Assembly (NCBI RefSeq): GCF_010211765.1
Contig: NZ_PDWO01000017.1
Span: forward strand, 19,199-83,198
Direction of reading: 5' to 3'
Length of the DNA stretch: 64,000 nucleotides
Source: Pseudoxanthomonas kaohsiungensis
GTDB taxonomy: Bacteria; Pseudomonadota; Gammaproteobacteria; Xanthomonadales; Xanthomonadaceae
Shown here: positions 6,919 to 16,442 of the stretch, piece after piece
Position numbering within the stretch: position 1 is the first letter of the stretch
Layout of the letters: each line of letters starts with the position of its first letter
Notes under the pieces: model-generated
Told to the model about the DNA's origin: nothing
Databases searched by the model: none
What the model saw: only the letters and a program-made list of their open reading frames with translations
Translations under genes and position numbers: made by a program

Positions 6919-8193
6919 ATGAAGCGCGCATTGCATGCCGCCCTGGTGGCGGCGACGTTCTGTTCGCTGGCCGCGTGCCAGCGCCCCGCGGAGCAGGAGG
7001 CGGCGACGTCCGCTGAGGAGCCGGCGGCCACCGCCACCGCGCCGGCGGCCGCCGCCGCGCCCGCCAGCACGGCGGCCACGCCGCCGGTCGACCTGGAGGC
7101 ATTGGCCCGGCGCATCGTCACCCAGAGCGCGGGGGTGAAGGAGGGCGATTCGGTGCTGATCACCGGGCGCCTGCAGGATGCCGAGCTGATGGAGGACCTG
7201 GCGGTGGAAGTGGCCAGGGTCGGCGGCTTCCCGATGATCGAGTACGGCAGCGACCGGCTGAGCAAGCGGCTGTTCTTCGATGTCCCAGAGAAGTACGACG
7301 CGCGCCAGGACGCGCTCGTCGCCAGGCTGGTCGACGCGGTCGACGTCGTCATCAGCCTCGGCAACGGCACCAGCGAGAACCTGTTCGAGGGCGCCGACCC
7401 CAAGCGCGTGGCCGCGCGCGCCAAGGCGAACGAAGCGGTGGCCGAGGCGATGTTCAAGCGCGGCGTGCGCCTGGTCGAGCTGGGCAACAACCTCTATCCC
7501 ACGGCCTGGCGCGCCGAGCGCTTCGGCATGGACCAGGATGCGCTGGCGCGCATGTTCTGGGAGGGCGTGAGCATGGACTACACCGAGCTGCAGAAGCGTG
7601 GTGCCCAGATCCGCGCCGCGCTCGCCGCCGGCAACGTGGTCCACGTGACCAATCCCAACGGCACCGACCTGACGTTCCGCATCCAGGGGCGCAAGGTCGG
7701 CGTGAGCGACGGCATCATTTCCGAGGAGGACGTCAGGGAGGGCGGGGCGGCCGTGTCGGTCTACCTGCCCGCCGGCGACGTGTACACCACGCCGGTGCCC
7801 GGCAGCGCGCAGGGCACCCTGGTCGACACCGGCGGCAGCTTCCGCGGCAAGAAGATCGACAGGCTCGCCCTCACCATCGCCGACGGCAAGGTCACCGCGA
7901 TGGAAGGCAGCGGCCCGGGCTATGCGGACCTGAAGGCGATGTACGACGCCTCCGACGATCCGCGCAAGGCCGAGTTCTCGTTCCTCAACCTCGGCATCAA
8001 CCCGGCGGTGAAGCTGGGGCAGGGCAGTGCCGGCAGCTGGGTGCCGGCCGGCGCGGTGACCGTGGGCACCGGCGCCAATGCCTGGGCCGGTGGCGACAAC
8101 CACTCCGGCATCGGCCAGACCGTGTTCCTGCCCGGCAGCACGGTGACCCTGGACGACAAGCCGATCGTCGAGAACGGCGAACTGAAACTCTAG
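6919..8193 (+). CDS. M29-like aminopeptidase lipoprotein
   Basis: 424 residues. The first 20 residues are a lipoprotein signal (MKRALHAALVAATFCSLAAC, lipobox LAAC, lipidated Cys20), followed by an Ala/Pro-rich linker to about residue 55. The rest resembles aminopeptidase T (peptidase M29): LPAGDVYTTPVPGSAQG corresponds to the metal-binding LPxGEVxTxP segment and GGDNHSGIGQTVFL to the C-terminal NxSxIHxD segment. The Glu of the first is Asp here, and the His and Asp of the second are absent, so a two-metal centre may be altered or lost. A membrane-anchored periplasmic location is predicted. Family assignment is good; activity is uncertain. Confidence 0.78.
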   Translation: MKRALHAALVAATFCSLAACQRPAEQEAATSAEEPAATATAPAAAAAPASTAATPPVDLEALARRIVTQSAGVKEGDSVLITGRLQDAELMEDLAVEVARVGGFPMIEYGSDRLSKRLFFDVPEKYDARQDALVARLVDAVDVVISLGNGTSENLFEGADPKRVAARAKANEAVAEAMFKRGVRLVELGNNLYPTAWRAERFGMDQDALARMFWEGVSMDYTELQKRGAQIRAALAAGNVVHVTNPNGTDLTFRIQGRKVGVSDGIISEEDVREGGAAVSVYLPAGDVYTTPVPGSAQGTLVDTGGSFRGKKIDRLALTIADGKVTAMEGSGPGYADLKAMYDASDDPRKAEFSFLNLGINPAVKLGQGSAGSWVPAGAVTVGTGANAWAGGDNHSGIGQTVFLPGSTVTLDDKPIVENGELKL

Positions 8194-8271
8194 CGGGCTG
8201 GCCGTCCGCCCCCGTCGCGACGCGGCGGGGCGCGGGCGCGGGTGGCGTGGGCGGTCCGCAGTGCCTGCCGC

Positions 8272-9144
8272 TCAGCGGCGCACGCCCAGCACGCCGTCCA
8301 GCGCAAGCTGCACCCGGAACCCCGCCTTCTCCAGCCGCCGGGCGACCTCGCGCGGCACGTCGCGTCCGCTGGTCAGGCGGTTGGGGCTGCCGGTGTAGTG
8401 GAACAGCCTGCCGCCGCGTCGCAGGACCCGCGCCAGCTGGTCATAGAAGGCCTGCGAGTACAGCTCGCCGGCGATGCCGAAGCGCGGTGGGTCGTGCAGC
8501 AGCGCATCGACCGTGCCGTCGCCGAGCGCGGCGATCTCCCGGGAGACATCGCCGTGCCGCAACTCCAGGCGTCCGCCCGACGACGCCGCGTCCGGATCGG
8601 GCGACCACGGGTTGAGCGTGCGCAGCCACAGGACGCTGGGGTTCTTCTCGAACGAGACGATCCGCGCCGCGCCCGCCTCCAGGCAGCAGGCGGCGAAGTA
8701 TCCCAGGCCGCCGCAGGTATCGAGCACGACCTTGCCGCGCGGCTCCACCAGCGCGACCTTGCGCCGGGCATCGTCCAGCGGCGATTCCCTGGAGGTCGGC
8801 AGCATCTTGATGCCGTCGATCTCGAACGTGGGCACGTCCCATTCCGTCGGCACCAGCTTGATCAGCGAACCGGCGTAGCGGGCAGCCGGCGCCCAGTCCT
8901 CGCCGTCGAACCAGTAGATCGTGCGGTCCTTGAGCGCGCCCGGCCACGGATAGGTCGCGCCGCGCCAGCGCCAGTGGTCCGGCCCCAGGGCGGCCGTGTC
9001 CAGGCTGCGGCCCAGGTCGAGCGAGCCGGTCCGCTCGGGATGTCCGGACTCGCGCGCGGCCAGCAGCGCGCGGGCGCTTTCGCGCAGTAGCAGTGGGCCG
9101 GAGTAGTGGGGCACGGGGGGCGGGCGGCAACCAGGGCCGGGCAT
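8272..9144 (-). CDS. SAM-dependent methyltransferase
   Basis: About 290 residues. The class I Rossmann motif I is VVLDTCGGLGYFAACCLEAG near residue 145, followed by the acidic end of strand 2 (IVSFEKN) and a DALLHDPPRFG motif near 215, which places it close to proteins annotated as predicted methyltransferases or spermidine synthase-like. The N-terminal 110 residues (ALKDRTIYWFDGEDWAP) form a separate domain. The substrate is unknown. The start could be the ATG at 9144 or the GTG at 9114 (VPHYSGPLLL); neither has a strong ribosome site. It is divergent from the M15 peptidase gene. Confidence 0.75.
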   Translation of the reverse strand: MPGPGCRPPPVPHYSGPLLLRESARALLAARESGHPERTGSLDLGRSLDTAALGPDHWRWRGATYPWPGALKDRTIYWFDGEDWAPAARYAGSLIKLVPTEWDVPTFEIDGIKMLPTSRESPLDDARRKVALVEPRGKVVLDTCGGLGYFAACCLEAGAARIVSFEKNPSVLWLRTLNPWSPDPDAASSGGRLELRHGDVSREIAALGDGTVDALLHDPPRFGIAGELYSQAFYDQLARVLRRGGRLFHYTGSPNRLTSGRDVPREVARRLEKAGFRVQLALDGVLGVRR

Positions 9145-9237
9145 CGTAACCGACCGGTCTCCGCCTCCTGCCGTGAGGCGGCCTTCATCCCGCCCGGCCT
9201 ACGCTGCCGCAACCGGATCGATGGAGCTGGCGTGGCG

Positions 9238-9981
9238 ATGGAATTCCTCCCCGGCACCGCGGGCATCGTCCTGCTGCTGGCCTCGCAGTGGTCGCATGCC
9301 GCGCCCGCCGTCCCCGGCGCCTGCTTCGACGCGGCGGCGGCGAGCCTGCCGGTGCAGGCTGGCGAAGCCCTGGCCCGCATCGACGGGCAGGGCCGCCAGT
9401 TGCTGGCGGTGCGCAGCTACCTGCGTGCCGCCGACCTCGCCGGGCAGTGGAGCTGGAGCCAGGAACGGATCGAGGCGTACGAGGGATCGGCCGCGCAACG
9501 CGCCGCCCATGCCGACGTGGCCCGGGTGCAGGCGGCGTTCGCCGCGGCCAATCCCGGCTATGCGCTGCACGTGAACCTCCAGGTGCGCAGCCTGGACGAG
9601 CAGGTGCGCAAGTGGAACGGCAACGCCTCCGTGGGCGCTGCCGCCGACGCGCTGCTGCGGGCCGCGACCCGCGCCTGCAGGCCTGGCCGCGAAGCGCTGT
9701 TCGAGCGCTGGCTGCGCAGCTGGCGGCCGCCGGCCGCGGTCAACCTGGCCGCGCCGGGACTGTCGTCGCATGGCCAGGCGCTGGCCTACGATTTCCAGGT
9801 GGTGCAGGGCGACGCCCTGGTCGCCGGCACCGACAGCCGCAGCGTGCAGTCGCGCTGGATCGCCGACGGCTGGGCCGCGCGCCTGGCCGCGGCGGTACGC
9901 GAGTCCGGCGCCAGCCTCAGCGGCCCGCTGCGTTCGCCGGACGAGCCCTGGCACTACCGCTACGAGCCGTCGTCGCCCTGA
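9238..9981 (+). CDS. Secreted M15-type peptidase (VanY/D,D-carboxypeptidase-like)
   Basis: 247 residues with an N-terminal signal peptide (FLPGTAGIVLLLASQWSHAA). The C-terminal half carries the zinc-peptidase motifs of family M15: SSHGQALAYDF near residue 178 (H and D ligands) and DEPWHYRYEP close to the end (catalytic Glu and His ligand). M15 enzymes cut D-Ala-containing bonds in peptidoglycan. Cell-wall remodelling in the periplasm is therefore the likely role. The ATG at 9238 is chosen because it places the signal peptide at the N terminus. Confidence 0.75.
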   Translation: MEFLPGTAGIVLLLASQWSHAAPAVPGACFDAAAASLPVQAGEALARIDGQGRQLLAVRSYLRAADLAGQWSWSQERIEAYEGSAAQRAAHADVARVQAAFAAANPGYALHVNLQVRSLDEQVRKWNGNASVGAAADALLRAATRACRPGREALFERWLRSWRPPAAVNLAAPGLSSHGQALAYDFQVVQGDALVAGTDSRSVQSRWIADGWAARLAAAVRESGASLSGPLRSPDEPWHYRYEPSSP

Positions 9982-10249
9982 GCGCGGCCGTGTCGTTCCA
10001 CCGCCCGGACGGCATGTGAGCGCGCAGGCGTGCCCGGCTGGCGGGGCGGCGGGCGGGCCGGCTTCGCCGTGCCAGGCCCGCTGCGACCGTGGCGCGTGGC
10101 GCCGCGGCCCGGCCCGATAACCCCGCCCGGTTCAAGAATCCAGCGGAGCGACCGACCTTGTAACAGAATGGGCGCCAGCCGCCCGGACCGACGCGGGGCC
10201 GATGCTCCCCGTGCGACCGGCACCGGCCGCCCGGCCGTAGAGGATCCGC

Positions 10250-12928
10250 ATGCCTTTCCAGGACCACATCCAGGCCGCGCCGGAGGCAAGCCCCGGCGAT
10301 CGCCTGCGTGCGTCCCCGGCCTGGGCGTTGCTGGTGCTGGTGGTCGGCCTGCTGTTCACCGCCGAGCTCGCCCGGCGCGAATGGCGCGCCGCGCAGCATC
10401 GCGCCGAGGTGATGCAGCAGTCGCTGGCCGACGCCGCCCAGGCGCGCGCGCAAGCGCCACTGGATGCGGCCGCGCAGGCGTTGCGGGCCATGCAGACCGT
10501 GTTCCTGTCCAACGACCACATGGACCAGGCGCTGTTCGCCCAGTACCAGGCCAACCTGCGCACCCGCGAGCGGGTGCCGGGGCTGGTGGCCGTGGTGTTC
10601 GCGCGGCGCGACCCGGCGGCCGGCGCGCGCGGCCATGTCGGCTACCGCTACGAGTTCGCCGCGCCGCTGCGCGGCAACGAGATGCTGGTCGGGCTGGACA
10701 TCGCCACCCAGCCCCGCAACCTGGTCGCCCTGCACCGCGCACGCGATGCCGATGCGCCCTCGATCTCCGCGCCCTTTCCCCTGCTGCAGTTCAGCGGCGG
10801 TGCTGATGCCGCCCGCGGCGTCACCGTGCGCCTGCCGGTGTACTCGCGCGGACCGAGCCCGCTGACGCTGGAACAGCGCCGCGCGCGGGAAATAGGCGCC
10901 TTGGCGATCAGCCTGCGGTTGGAGCCGATGCTGCGGCAGGCGTTGCATGGCCGGATCCTCGACCACCTGCACGTGCACATCCGCGACCTCGGGGCCGAAC
11001 CCGGGCAGGACGAGATGTTCGCCACCGCGCCGGTGCCGGCGGCCGGCGGCGCCTTGCAGGTCCGCCGGGTCGACTTCGGCGGCCGCCGCTGGGAACTGAC
11101 GACCTGGCCGCGTTCGGCGGCGGTCGACACCGCCCGGTTGCAGCTGATCGTCGCCACCGGCATCGCGATCAGCGTGCTGCTGTCGCTGCTGTTGCTGTCG
11201 CAGGCCACCACGCATCGCCGCGCGGTCGAGCTGGGCCGGCGCATGTATGCGCGCTTCGGCGAGAGCGAGGCGCGCTTCCGCGTGCTCAACGAACTGCTGC
11301 CGGCGCTGGTACTGCTGGCCGATGCCCGCGACGGGCGCATCGCCTACGCCAACCAGGTCGCACGCGAACGCCTGGGCCGGGTCGCCGGTACGCCGCTGGT
11401 GTCGCTGTTCGCCAATCCGCTGCTCGGTGGCCAGGCGATGGCCGAAGCCACCACCGGCGGCACCTGGGCCAGCCAGGAGGCACTGGTGCTGGCAGCCGAC
11501 GGCGAGGCGTTCTGGGCCAGCGCGTCGCTGGCGCAGGTCGAGGTCGACGGCGCGCCGTACCTGCTGATGGTGGCGAGCGACACCAGCGAACAGCGCGAAC
11601 TCACCGAGCGGCTGCGCTACCAGGCCGCGCACGACGGACTGACCGAGCTGTGCAACCGGCGCGAGTTCGAGCGCCGCCTGCAGGAGGCGCTGGAGCTGCG
11701 CCAGGGGCGCGCCGACGCGGCGCCGTTCGCGCTGCTGTACATCGACCTGGACCAGTTCAAGCTGATCAACGACGTCTCCGGGCACATGGCCGGCGACCAG
11801 CTGCTGGTGCAGCTGGTGCATGCGATGCGTGCGCGCCTGCGTCCCGGCGACCTGCTGGCGCGGCTGGGCGGCGACGAGTTCGGGCTGCTGGCGTTCGACG
11901 TCGATGCCGCGCAGGCGCTGGCATTGGCCGAGGGCCTGCGCCAGTGCATCGAAGGGGTGATGTTCGTCTGGCAGGAACGGACCTACGCGGTCAGCGCGAG
12001 CATCGGCATGGTCATGGTCGACCGCGACGGCTGCACGCTCAAGGACCTGCTGGCGTGGGCCGACAGCGCCTGCTACCAGGCCAAGGAAAGCGGCCGCAAC
12101 CGCGTCTGCACGTACCGCGAGGACGAGGACACCAGCCGCCGCCGCAGCGAGATGGAGTGGGCCAACCGGCTGCGCTGGGCGCTGGAGCAGGACCGCCTGC
12201 TGCTCGACTACCAGGAGGTGGTGCCGCTGGTGCCTGCGCCGGATGGCGCGATCCACATCGAGCTGCTGCTGCGCCTGCGCGAGGAGGACGGCACCGTGTT
12301 CCTGCCCGGCGCCTTCATCCCGGCGGCCGAGCGCTACGGGCTGATGCCGCTGGTGGACCGCTGGGTGATCCGCACCGCGGTGTCGAGCTTCGCCCGGCTG
12401 CATCCCTGCGGCGATGCGCTGCGCACCTGCGCGATCAACCTGTCCGGGGCGAGCATCGAGGACGAGGGCCTGGCCGACTTCATCCTCGACACCATCGAAG
12501 AGTTCGAGGTACCTGCCGCGAGGATCTGCCTGGAGATCACCGAGACCGTGGCGGTGCGCAACCTGCTGCGGGTGGTACGGGTGATCGAGCGCCTGCGTGC
12601 GGCCGGCTGCCGCATCGCGCTGGACGATTTCGGCGCCGGCATGTCCTCGTTCGGCTACCTCAAGAACCTGCCGGTGGACGTGATCAAGATCGACGGCAGT
12701 TTCGTCCGCGACCTCGGCAGCGACCCGATGAGCCGCGCGATCGTCAACGCGGTGGCCCAGATCGGCCACCAGCGCGGGCTGAAGGTGGTGGCCGAGTGGG
12801 TCGATGGCGAGCACACCCTGGCGGTGCTGCGCGAGCTGGGCGTGGACTACGGCCAGGGCTTCGTGCTGCACCGGCCGCAGCGGGTGTTGTTCCAGCGGCC
12901 GGACGATCCACGGCGGCGGGTGGCGTAG
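10250..12928 (+). CDS. CHASE-PAS-GGDEF-EAL cyclic-di-GMP protein
   Basis: 892 residues. A first membrane span (about 24-42) and a second (about 297-319) bracket a periplasmic CHASE sensor. A PAS domain follows (FRVLNELLPALVLLADARDG near 343), then GGDEF (motif GGDEF near 541, preceded by DLDQFKLINDVSGH) and EAL domains. The EAL signature reads ELL, but the first Glu is kept, and NLSG, EITET, DDFG, IKIDGSF and AEWVD, the metal and catalytic positions, are present. Both synthesis and breakdown of c-di-GMP are thus possible. GAGGA lies seven bases before the ATG. A single-gene unit, convergent with the GH9 gene. Confidence 0.95.
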   Translation: MPFQDHIQAAPEASPGDRLRASPAWALLVLVVGLLFTAELARREWRAAQHRAEVMQQSLADAAQARAQAPLDAAAQALRAMQTVFLSNDHMDQALFAQYQANLRTRERVPGLVAVVFARRDPAAGARGHVGYRYEFAAPLRGNEMLVGLDIATQPRNLVALHRARDADAPSISAPFPLLQFSGGADAARGVTVRLPVYSRGPSPLTLEQRRAREIGALAISLRLEPMLRQALHGRILDHLHVHIRDLGAEPGQDEMFATAPVPAAGGALQVRRVDFGGRRWELTTWPRSAAVDTARLQLIVATGIAISVLLSLLLLSQATTHRRAVELGRRMYARFGESEARFRVLNELLPALVLLADARDGRIAYANQVARERLGRVAGTPLVSLFANPLLGGQAMAEATTGGTWASQEALVLAADGEAFWASASLAQVEVDGAPYLLMVASDTSEQRELTERLRYQAAHDGLTELCNRREFERRLQEALELRQGRADAAPFALLYIDLDQFKLINDVSGHMAGDQLLVQLVHAMRARLRPGDLLARLGGDEFGLLAFDVDAAQALALAEGLRQCIEGVMFVWQERTYAVSASIGMVMVDRDGCTLKDLLAWADSACYQAKESGRNRVCTYREDEDTSRRRSEMEWANRLRWALEQDRLLLDYQEVVPLVPAPDGAIHIELLLRLREEDGTVFLPGAFIPAAERYGLMPLVDRWVIRTAVSSFARLHPCGDALRTCAINLSGASIEDEGLADFILDTIEEFEVPAARICLEITETVAVRNLLRVVRVIERLRAAGCRIALDDFGAGMSSFGYLKNLPVDVIKIDGSFVRDLGSDPMSRAIVNAVAQIGHQRGLKVVAEWVDGEHTLAVLRELGVDYGQGFVLHRPQRVLFQRPDDPRRRVA

Positions 12929-12967
12929 GGGCGGCACCCGCGTCGCGCCCGCCCGTGCGGCCTTGTG

Positions 12968-15442
12968 CTAGCGCTCCTGCAGCAGCGCCTGCGCGGCGTG
13001 CACCAGGAACAGGTAGCGCGCGCCCAGGTCGATCACGTACTCGTTCTGCCCCCACAGGAACGGCCAGTCGTTCTTGTTCTCGGGGAAGTCGGGCTTGAGC
13101 ACCAGCACGCCCGGGACCACGCCGCCGGCGATGAAGCTGAAGTCGGCGCGGTTGCTGCCGTAGGCCACGGTCTTGGACTGCGCGCCGACCGCGGAGACGA
13201 ACGAGAGGTTCGAGTCCGGGTGGGTGCCGTAGAGGTAGTTGAGCCCCTGCAGCGTGTCCTCGATGTCGAACAGGTCGGGGAACGCGGTATGCAGCCAGTA
13301 GTTGGTGGTGGCCATGCCCACCACCGCGCTGTTGCCGGCCCAGCCGCCGCGGGTGATCAGGACGCCATAGGGATTGTCGGCGACCATCGCCGCGCGTTCC
13401 TCCTTGAACTTCACCGCGCGCTCGCGGAACTTCGCCCGGAACGCATCGTCCATCTCCGGCAGCACGCGCACCACCGCGCCGGCATTGAAGCCGAAGCGCG
13501 CGTCGATCGCCGGCCACAGCGCGGCGATGGCCTGCGCGTACTGGGCCTCGCCGGTGGCCAGCAGCAGCTGCACGGCCGCGCGCAGCTGCTCGTCCTGCGG
13601 GTCGCCGCCGGTGGTGTTGCCGACCTTGAACAGGTTCGGCTCGCGGCCCTGCTCGAACGCCCACACCTTCCGCGCGGTGGCCAGGCTCTCGGCCGCCAGC
13701 GCGGCGTCATGCCCGCCGAGCACGCGGCTGGCCGCGGCCAGCGCCGCCGCCGAGCCGTAGTTGAGCGCGGTGGTATTGCTGGTGAAGGCCAGGCGGTCGT
13801 CGTGGGGCGAATCCGGGTCGGACGGATCGTCGACCCGGCCGTCGGTCTTGGTCACCGCGTCGCCCAGGTGGGTGTACTGGCCCAGGTCCGGCTCGACGAT
13901 CCCGGGGATGGCGTGGCCGAACACACGGTGCTGGGCGATCAGCATCAGCGTGCCGTGCTCGATCTGCTGCAGCAGGTCGGGCACGCCGTCGGGCCGGTGG
14001 ATCTCCACGTGCCTGCGCTTCTGGTCGATCGTGGTCTCGTCGCGCCGCGGCCCGAACAGCTCCCAGGTGTCGACCAGCGACATCACCGTGGAGTAGTGGG
14101 TCTGGGTGCGCAGGTCGAAGTCGCCGGCATCGAACCAGCCGCCGATCGCCAGGCCCGGGATGTGCTCGCCAGGCTGGAACGGCGAGTCCAGTTCCGGGCC
14201 CTGTCCGTACAGGTCGAAGTGCTCCTTGCCCGGCGCCACCTGGCGGGCGTCGTCCATGTGCGAGCGGCCGTGCCAGACCCGGTAGGCCTCGTTGACGAAC
14301 ATGTGGTCCATCTGCACCGGGAAGAACACGTCCAGGGTCAGGTGCCAGGCCGTGGCGTAGGCGTCATCCGCGATGCGGAAAGGCGCGGTGCGCTGGCCGG
14401 CGGCCTCGATCTGGTACAGGCCAGGCTCGCGCACGTCGCTGAAGTCGAAGGTGTAATAGTCGTAGCGCAGGTACTGGCCCCAGCGCCGCGGGACCGCCGC
14501 GAGCGCCTCGCGGGCGCCGCCGTCGCCGTCCACCCGCAGCAGGCGGGCGCTGCCGGGGGCCGGAGCGTTGCGGTCGGTCTCCAGCACCGCGACCTTGCGC
14601 TGCGCCGGGTGGTAGCCCACCTGCGAGTGGCCGATCACCGTCTGCCGCGTCCAGCCCGGTTCGGTGCTGGCCGACAGGGTCCACTCCAGCACCGTGCCGG
14701 TCTTCCCCGAAGGCAGCAGCGAGCGCACCACGTACCAGCCGTTCTGCGCCTGGTTGCGGCCGTCGTACAGGCGCAGCTCGGCACCGGGCGACTCGATCGA
14801 CACCCGCCGCTGCACATCCTCCGGTGCCAGCACCAGGCGGCGGCCGCTGGCCATCGGCAGGCGCACGGTGCCGCCGTCCTGGGCCCGTCCGCTCGGGCCG
14901 GACGGGTACAGCGGCAACTGGCCGCTGCGGCCGTCCGCCAGCCAGGCCTTGCCAAAGTAGGCCGAGGGCAGGAACTCGAGGTTGAAGCCGGCCTTGCCGG
15001 CCAGCGCCTGCGGCAGCGGCCGGTCCAGCAGCACCTGGATCGCGACCCCGTCGCCGCGCGGGGCGACCCGCACCGAATACTCGAAATCCTCCGCGTCGAA
15101 GCGCATGCGCGTGGTCACCGCGCCGCTGGCGGGATCCACCTTGCGCTCGATCAGGGTGGCCGCCGCGTCCCACTGTTCCGGCGTGGGCGCCAGCCGCACG
15201 TCGCCGTTGGTGGCGGTGCGCACGCCATGGTGGATCAGTTCGACGCCGGCGATCTTGGCGTCGCTGAAGTTGCCGTCATAGACGTTGCTGAAGGCCAGCA
15301 CGTCCAGCCCCGGCTTGCTGAAGTACCCGGCCTCGCCCAGGCGCAGGCCGGTGCCGGCGTGGGCGGTCAGGCCGGCGCACAGGAGCGCGGCGGCGAGGAC
15401 GGTGTGGCGGATGCGGCGGCTGCGCCGGTTCGGTCGGTTCAT
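12968..15442 (-). CDS. Secreted glycoside hydrolase family 9 (cellulase-type) protein
   Basis: 824 residues. A Sec signal (RRIRHTVLAAALLCAGLTAHAG) is followed by about 270 residues of N-terminal beta domain, a cellulase-type Ig-like domain (QVGYHPAQRKVAVL near 280) and the GH9 catalytic barrel. GGWFDAGDFD near residue 437 carries the catalytic Asp pair, and GQNEYVIDLGARYL near 800 carries the general-acid Glu. GH9 enzymes cut beta-1,4-glucans. Export to the periplasm or outside is expected. The LacI-type palindrome at 15461-15474, 19 bases before the ATG, suggests control by a sugar-responsive repressor encoded elsewhere. Confidence 0.9.
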   Translation of the reverse strand: MNRPNRRSRRIRHTVLAAALLCAGLTAHAGTGLRLGEAGYFSKPGLDVLAFSNVYDGNFSDAKIAGVELIHHGVRTATNGDVRLAPTPEQWDAAATLIERKVDPASGAVTTRMRFDAEDFEYSVRVAPRGDGVAIQVLLDRPLPQALAGKAGFNLEFLPSAYFGKAWLADGRSGQLPLYPSGPSGRAQDGGTVRLPMASGRRLVLAPEDVQRRVSIESPGAELRLYDGRNQAQNGWYVVRSLLPSGKTGTVLEWTLSASTEPGWTRQTVIGHSQVGYHPAQRKVAVLETDRNAPAPGSARLLRVDGDGGAREALAAVPRRWGQYLRYDYYTFDFSDVREPGLYQIEAAGQRTAPFRIADDAYATAWHLTLDVFFPVQMDHMFVNEAYRVWHGRSHMDDARQVAPGKEHFDLYGQGPELDSPFQPGEHIPGLAIGGWFDAGDFDLRTQTHYSTVMSLVDTWELFGPRRDETTIDQKRRHVEIHRPDGVPDLLQQIEHGTLMLIAQHRVFGHAIPGIVEPDLGQYTHLGDAVTKTDGRVDDPSDPDSPHDDRLAFTSNTTALNYGSAAALAAASRVLGGHDAALAAESLATARKVWAFEQGREPNLFKVGNTTGGDPQDEQLRAAVQLLLATGEAQYAQAIAALWPAIDARFGFNAGAVVRVLPEMDDAFRAKFRERAVKFKEERAAMVADNPYGVLITRGGWAGNSAVVGMATTNYWLHTAFPDLFDIEDTLQGLNYLYGTHPDSNLSFVSAVGAQSKTVAYGSNRADFSFIAGGVVPGVLVLKPDFPENKNDWPFLWGQNEYVIDLGARYLFLVHAAQALLQER

Positions 15443-15460
15443 TGGATCCCCCGTGGTCAG

Positions 15461-15474
15461 TGTTAACGCTAACA
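15461..15474 (-). promoter_or_regulatory. LacI-family-type operator upstream of the GH9 gene
   Basis: TGTTAACGCTAACA is an inverted repeat (TGTTA / TAACA) around a central ACGC holding the CG step typical of LacI-family sites. It lies 19-32 bases upstream of the GH9 start, a position where a bound repressor would block initiation. The 250 bases beyond it, up to 15725, show no gene. Confidence 0.55.
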
Positions 15475-15725
15475 TCCGACGCGGCGAGGTCCAGCTTGCG
15501 GTGCAGCACGACGGGCGGAGGCGCTGGGCGCACCACGGATGCGGGTCCGTGGGCCATCACCCGACCGGTGGTCCAGGTGGGAGGCGGGACCGGCGCCGGC
15601 GCGCGATGGAAGCGGCCCCGGTGATCGGCGCACGCTTATCGGGCGGCCGCCGCCGAGGTGCGACGGCGGCCCGGGCCCCGGATGCCGCCGCGCCTCTCAC
15701 GCTCGCTTGCCATCGTTGCCGCGGC

Positions 15726-16382
15726 TCAGTCGCGGTCGGGGGCGCCCAGCGGGAAGTAGCCGCGGAACGGGCGGGCCTCGTCGACCGCGCGCGCGAACAG
15801 CGGCCAGGCGAGCAGGCGCGCACGATAGCCGTGCACGCGCCGGAATCCGTCCGGGATGCGATGGGTCCAGTCGGCGTAGAACAGGAAGGGCACCGCGCCG
15901 CAGTCGGCCAGGCTGGGCGCATCGCCGGCAGCCCAGCGGCGGCCGTCGGCCAGGTGCCGTTCCAGCCAGGCATAGGCGGTGTCGAGCAGGCGCCGGGCTT
16001 CGACCACGCCGTAGGCGTCGCGCTCGTGCGACGGGCGCAGCGCATCGAACACGATCTTCTGCTGCGGCCGGGCGACGTAGTTGTCGAAGAAGCGATCGAG
16101 CATGCGCACGCCGACGGCCGCCATCGGGTCTTCCGGCAGCAGCTGGAGCGGACCGGGCCGGCGCACCTGCAGGTATTCGATGATCGTGGTCGCCTCGACC
16201 ACCGTCCGCTCGCCGTCGACCAGCACCGGGAAGCGCTTGATCGGCCACAACACCTCCAGGTCGTGGCGGTGGGCCGCTTCCTCCAGGCTGCGGTACTCGA
16301 ACGCGGTGTGGTTGGCGTAGAGGGCGACCAGCGCCTTCTGCGAGTAGGAGGAGAACGGGTGGGCGTAGAGGGCGAGGGTCAT
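15726..16382 (-). CDS. Glutathione S-transferase family protein
   Basis: 218 residues. The thioredoxin-like N-terminal domain starts LALYAHPFSSYSQKALVALY with a Ser in the position of the catalytic residue, followed by RFPVLVDGERTVVEATTIIE (cis-Pro and the Glu-Ala/Ser glutathione-contact motif). The helical C-terminal domain has WAAGDAPSLADCGAVPFLFY. A cytosolic enzyme of unknown substrate. It reads in the same direction as the ACP phosphodiesterase gene, 60 bases downstream of it. Confidence 0.87.
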   Translation of the reverse strand: MTLALYAHPFSSYSQKALVALYANHTAFEYRSLEEAAHRHDLEVLWPIKRFPVLVDGERTVVEATTIIEYLQVRRPGPLQLLPEDPMAAVGVRMLDRFFDNYVARPQQKIVFDALRPSHERDAYGVVEARRLLDTAYAWLERHLADGRRWAAGDAPSLADCGAVPFLFYADWTHRIPDGFRRVHGYRARLLAWPLFARAVDEARPFRGYFPLGAPDRD

Positions 16383-16442
16383 GGCCGGCTCGGCAGGATC
16401 TGATGGCGACGCGGAAACAAACGCGGAATCGAGCGGCCGCGG

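Noticed and set aside
9917..12937. Open frame of about 1000 codons antisense to the GGDEF/EAL gene
   Set aside because: Low-complexity His/Gln/Arg-rich product typical of antisense high-GC frames; the other strand encodes complete catalytic motifs.
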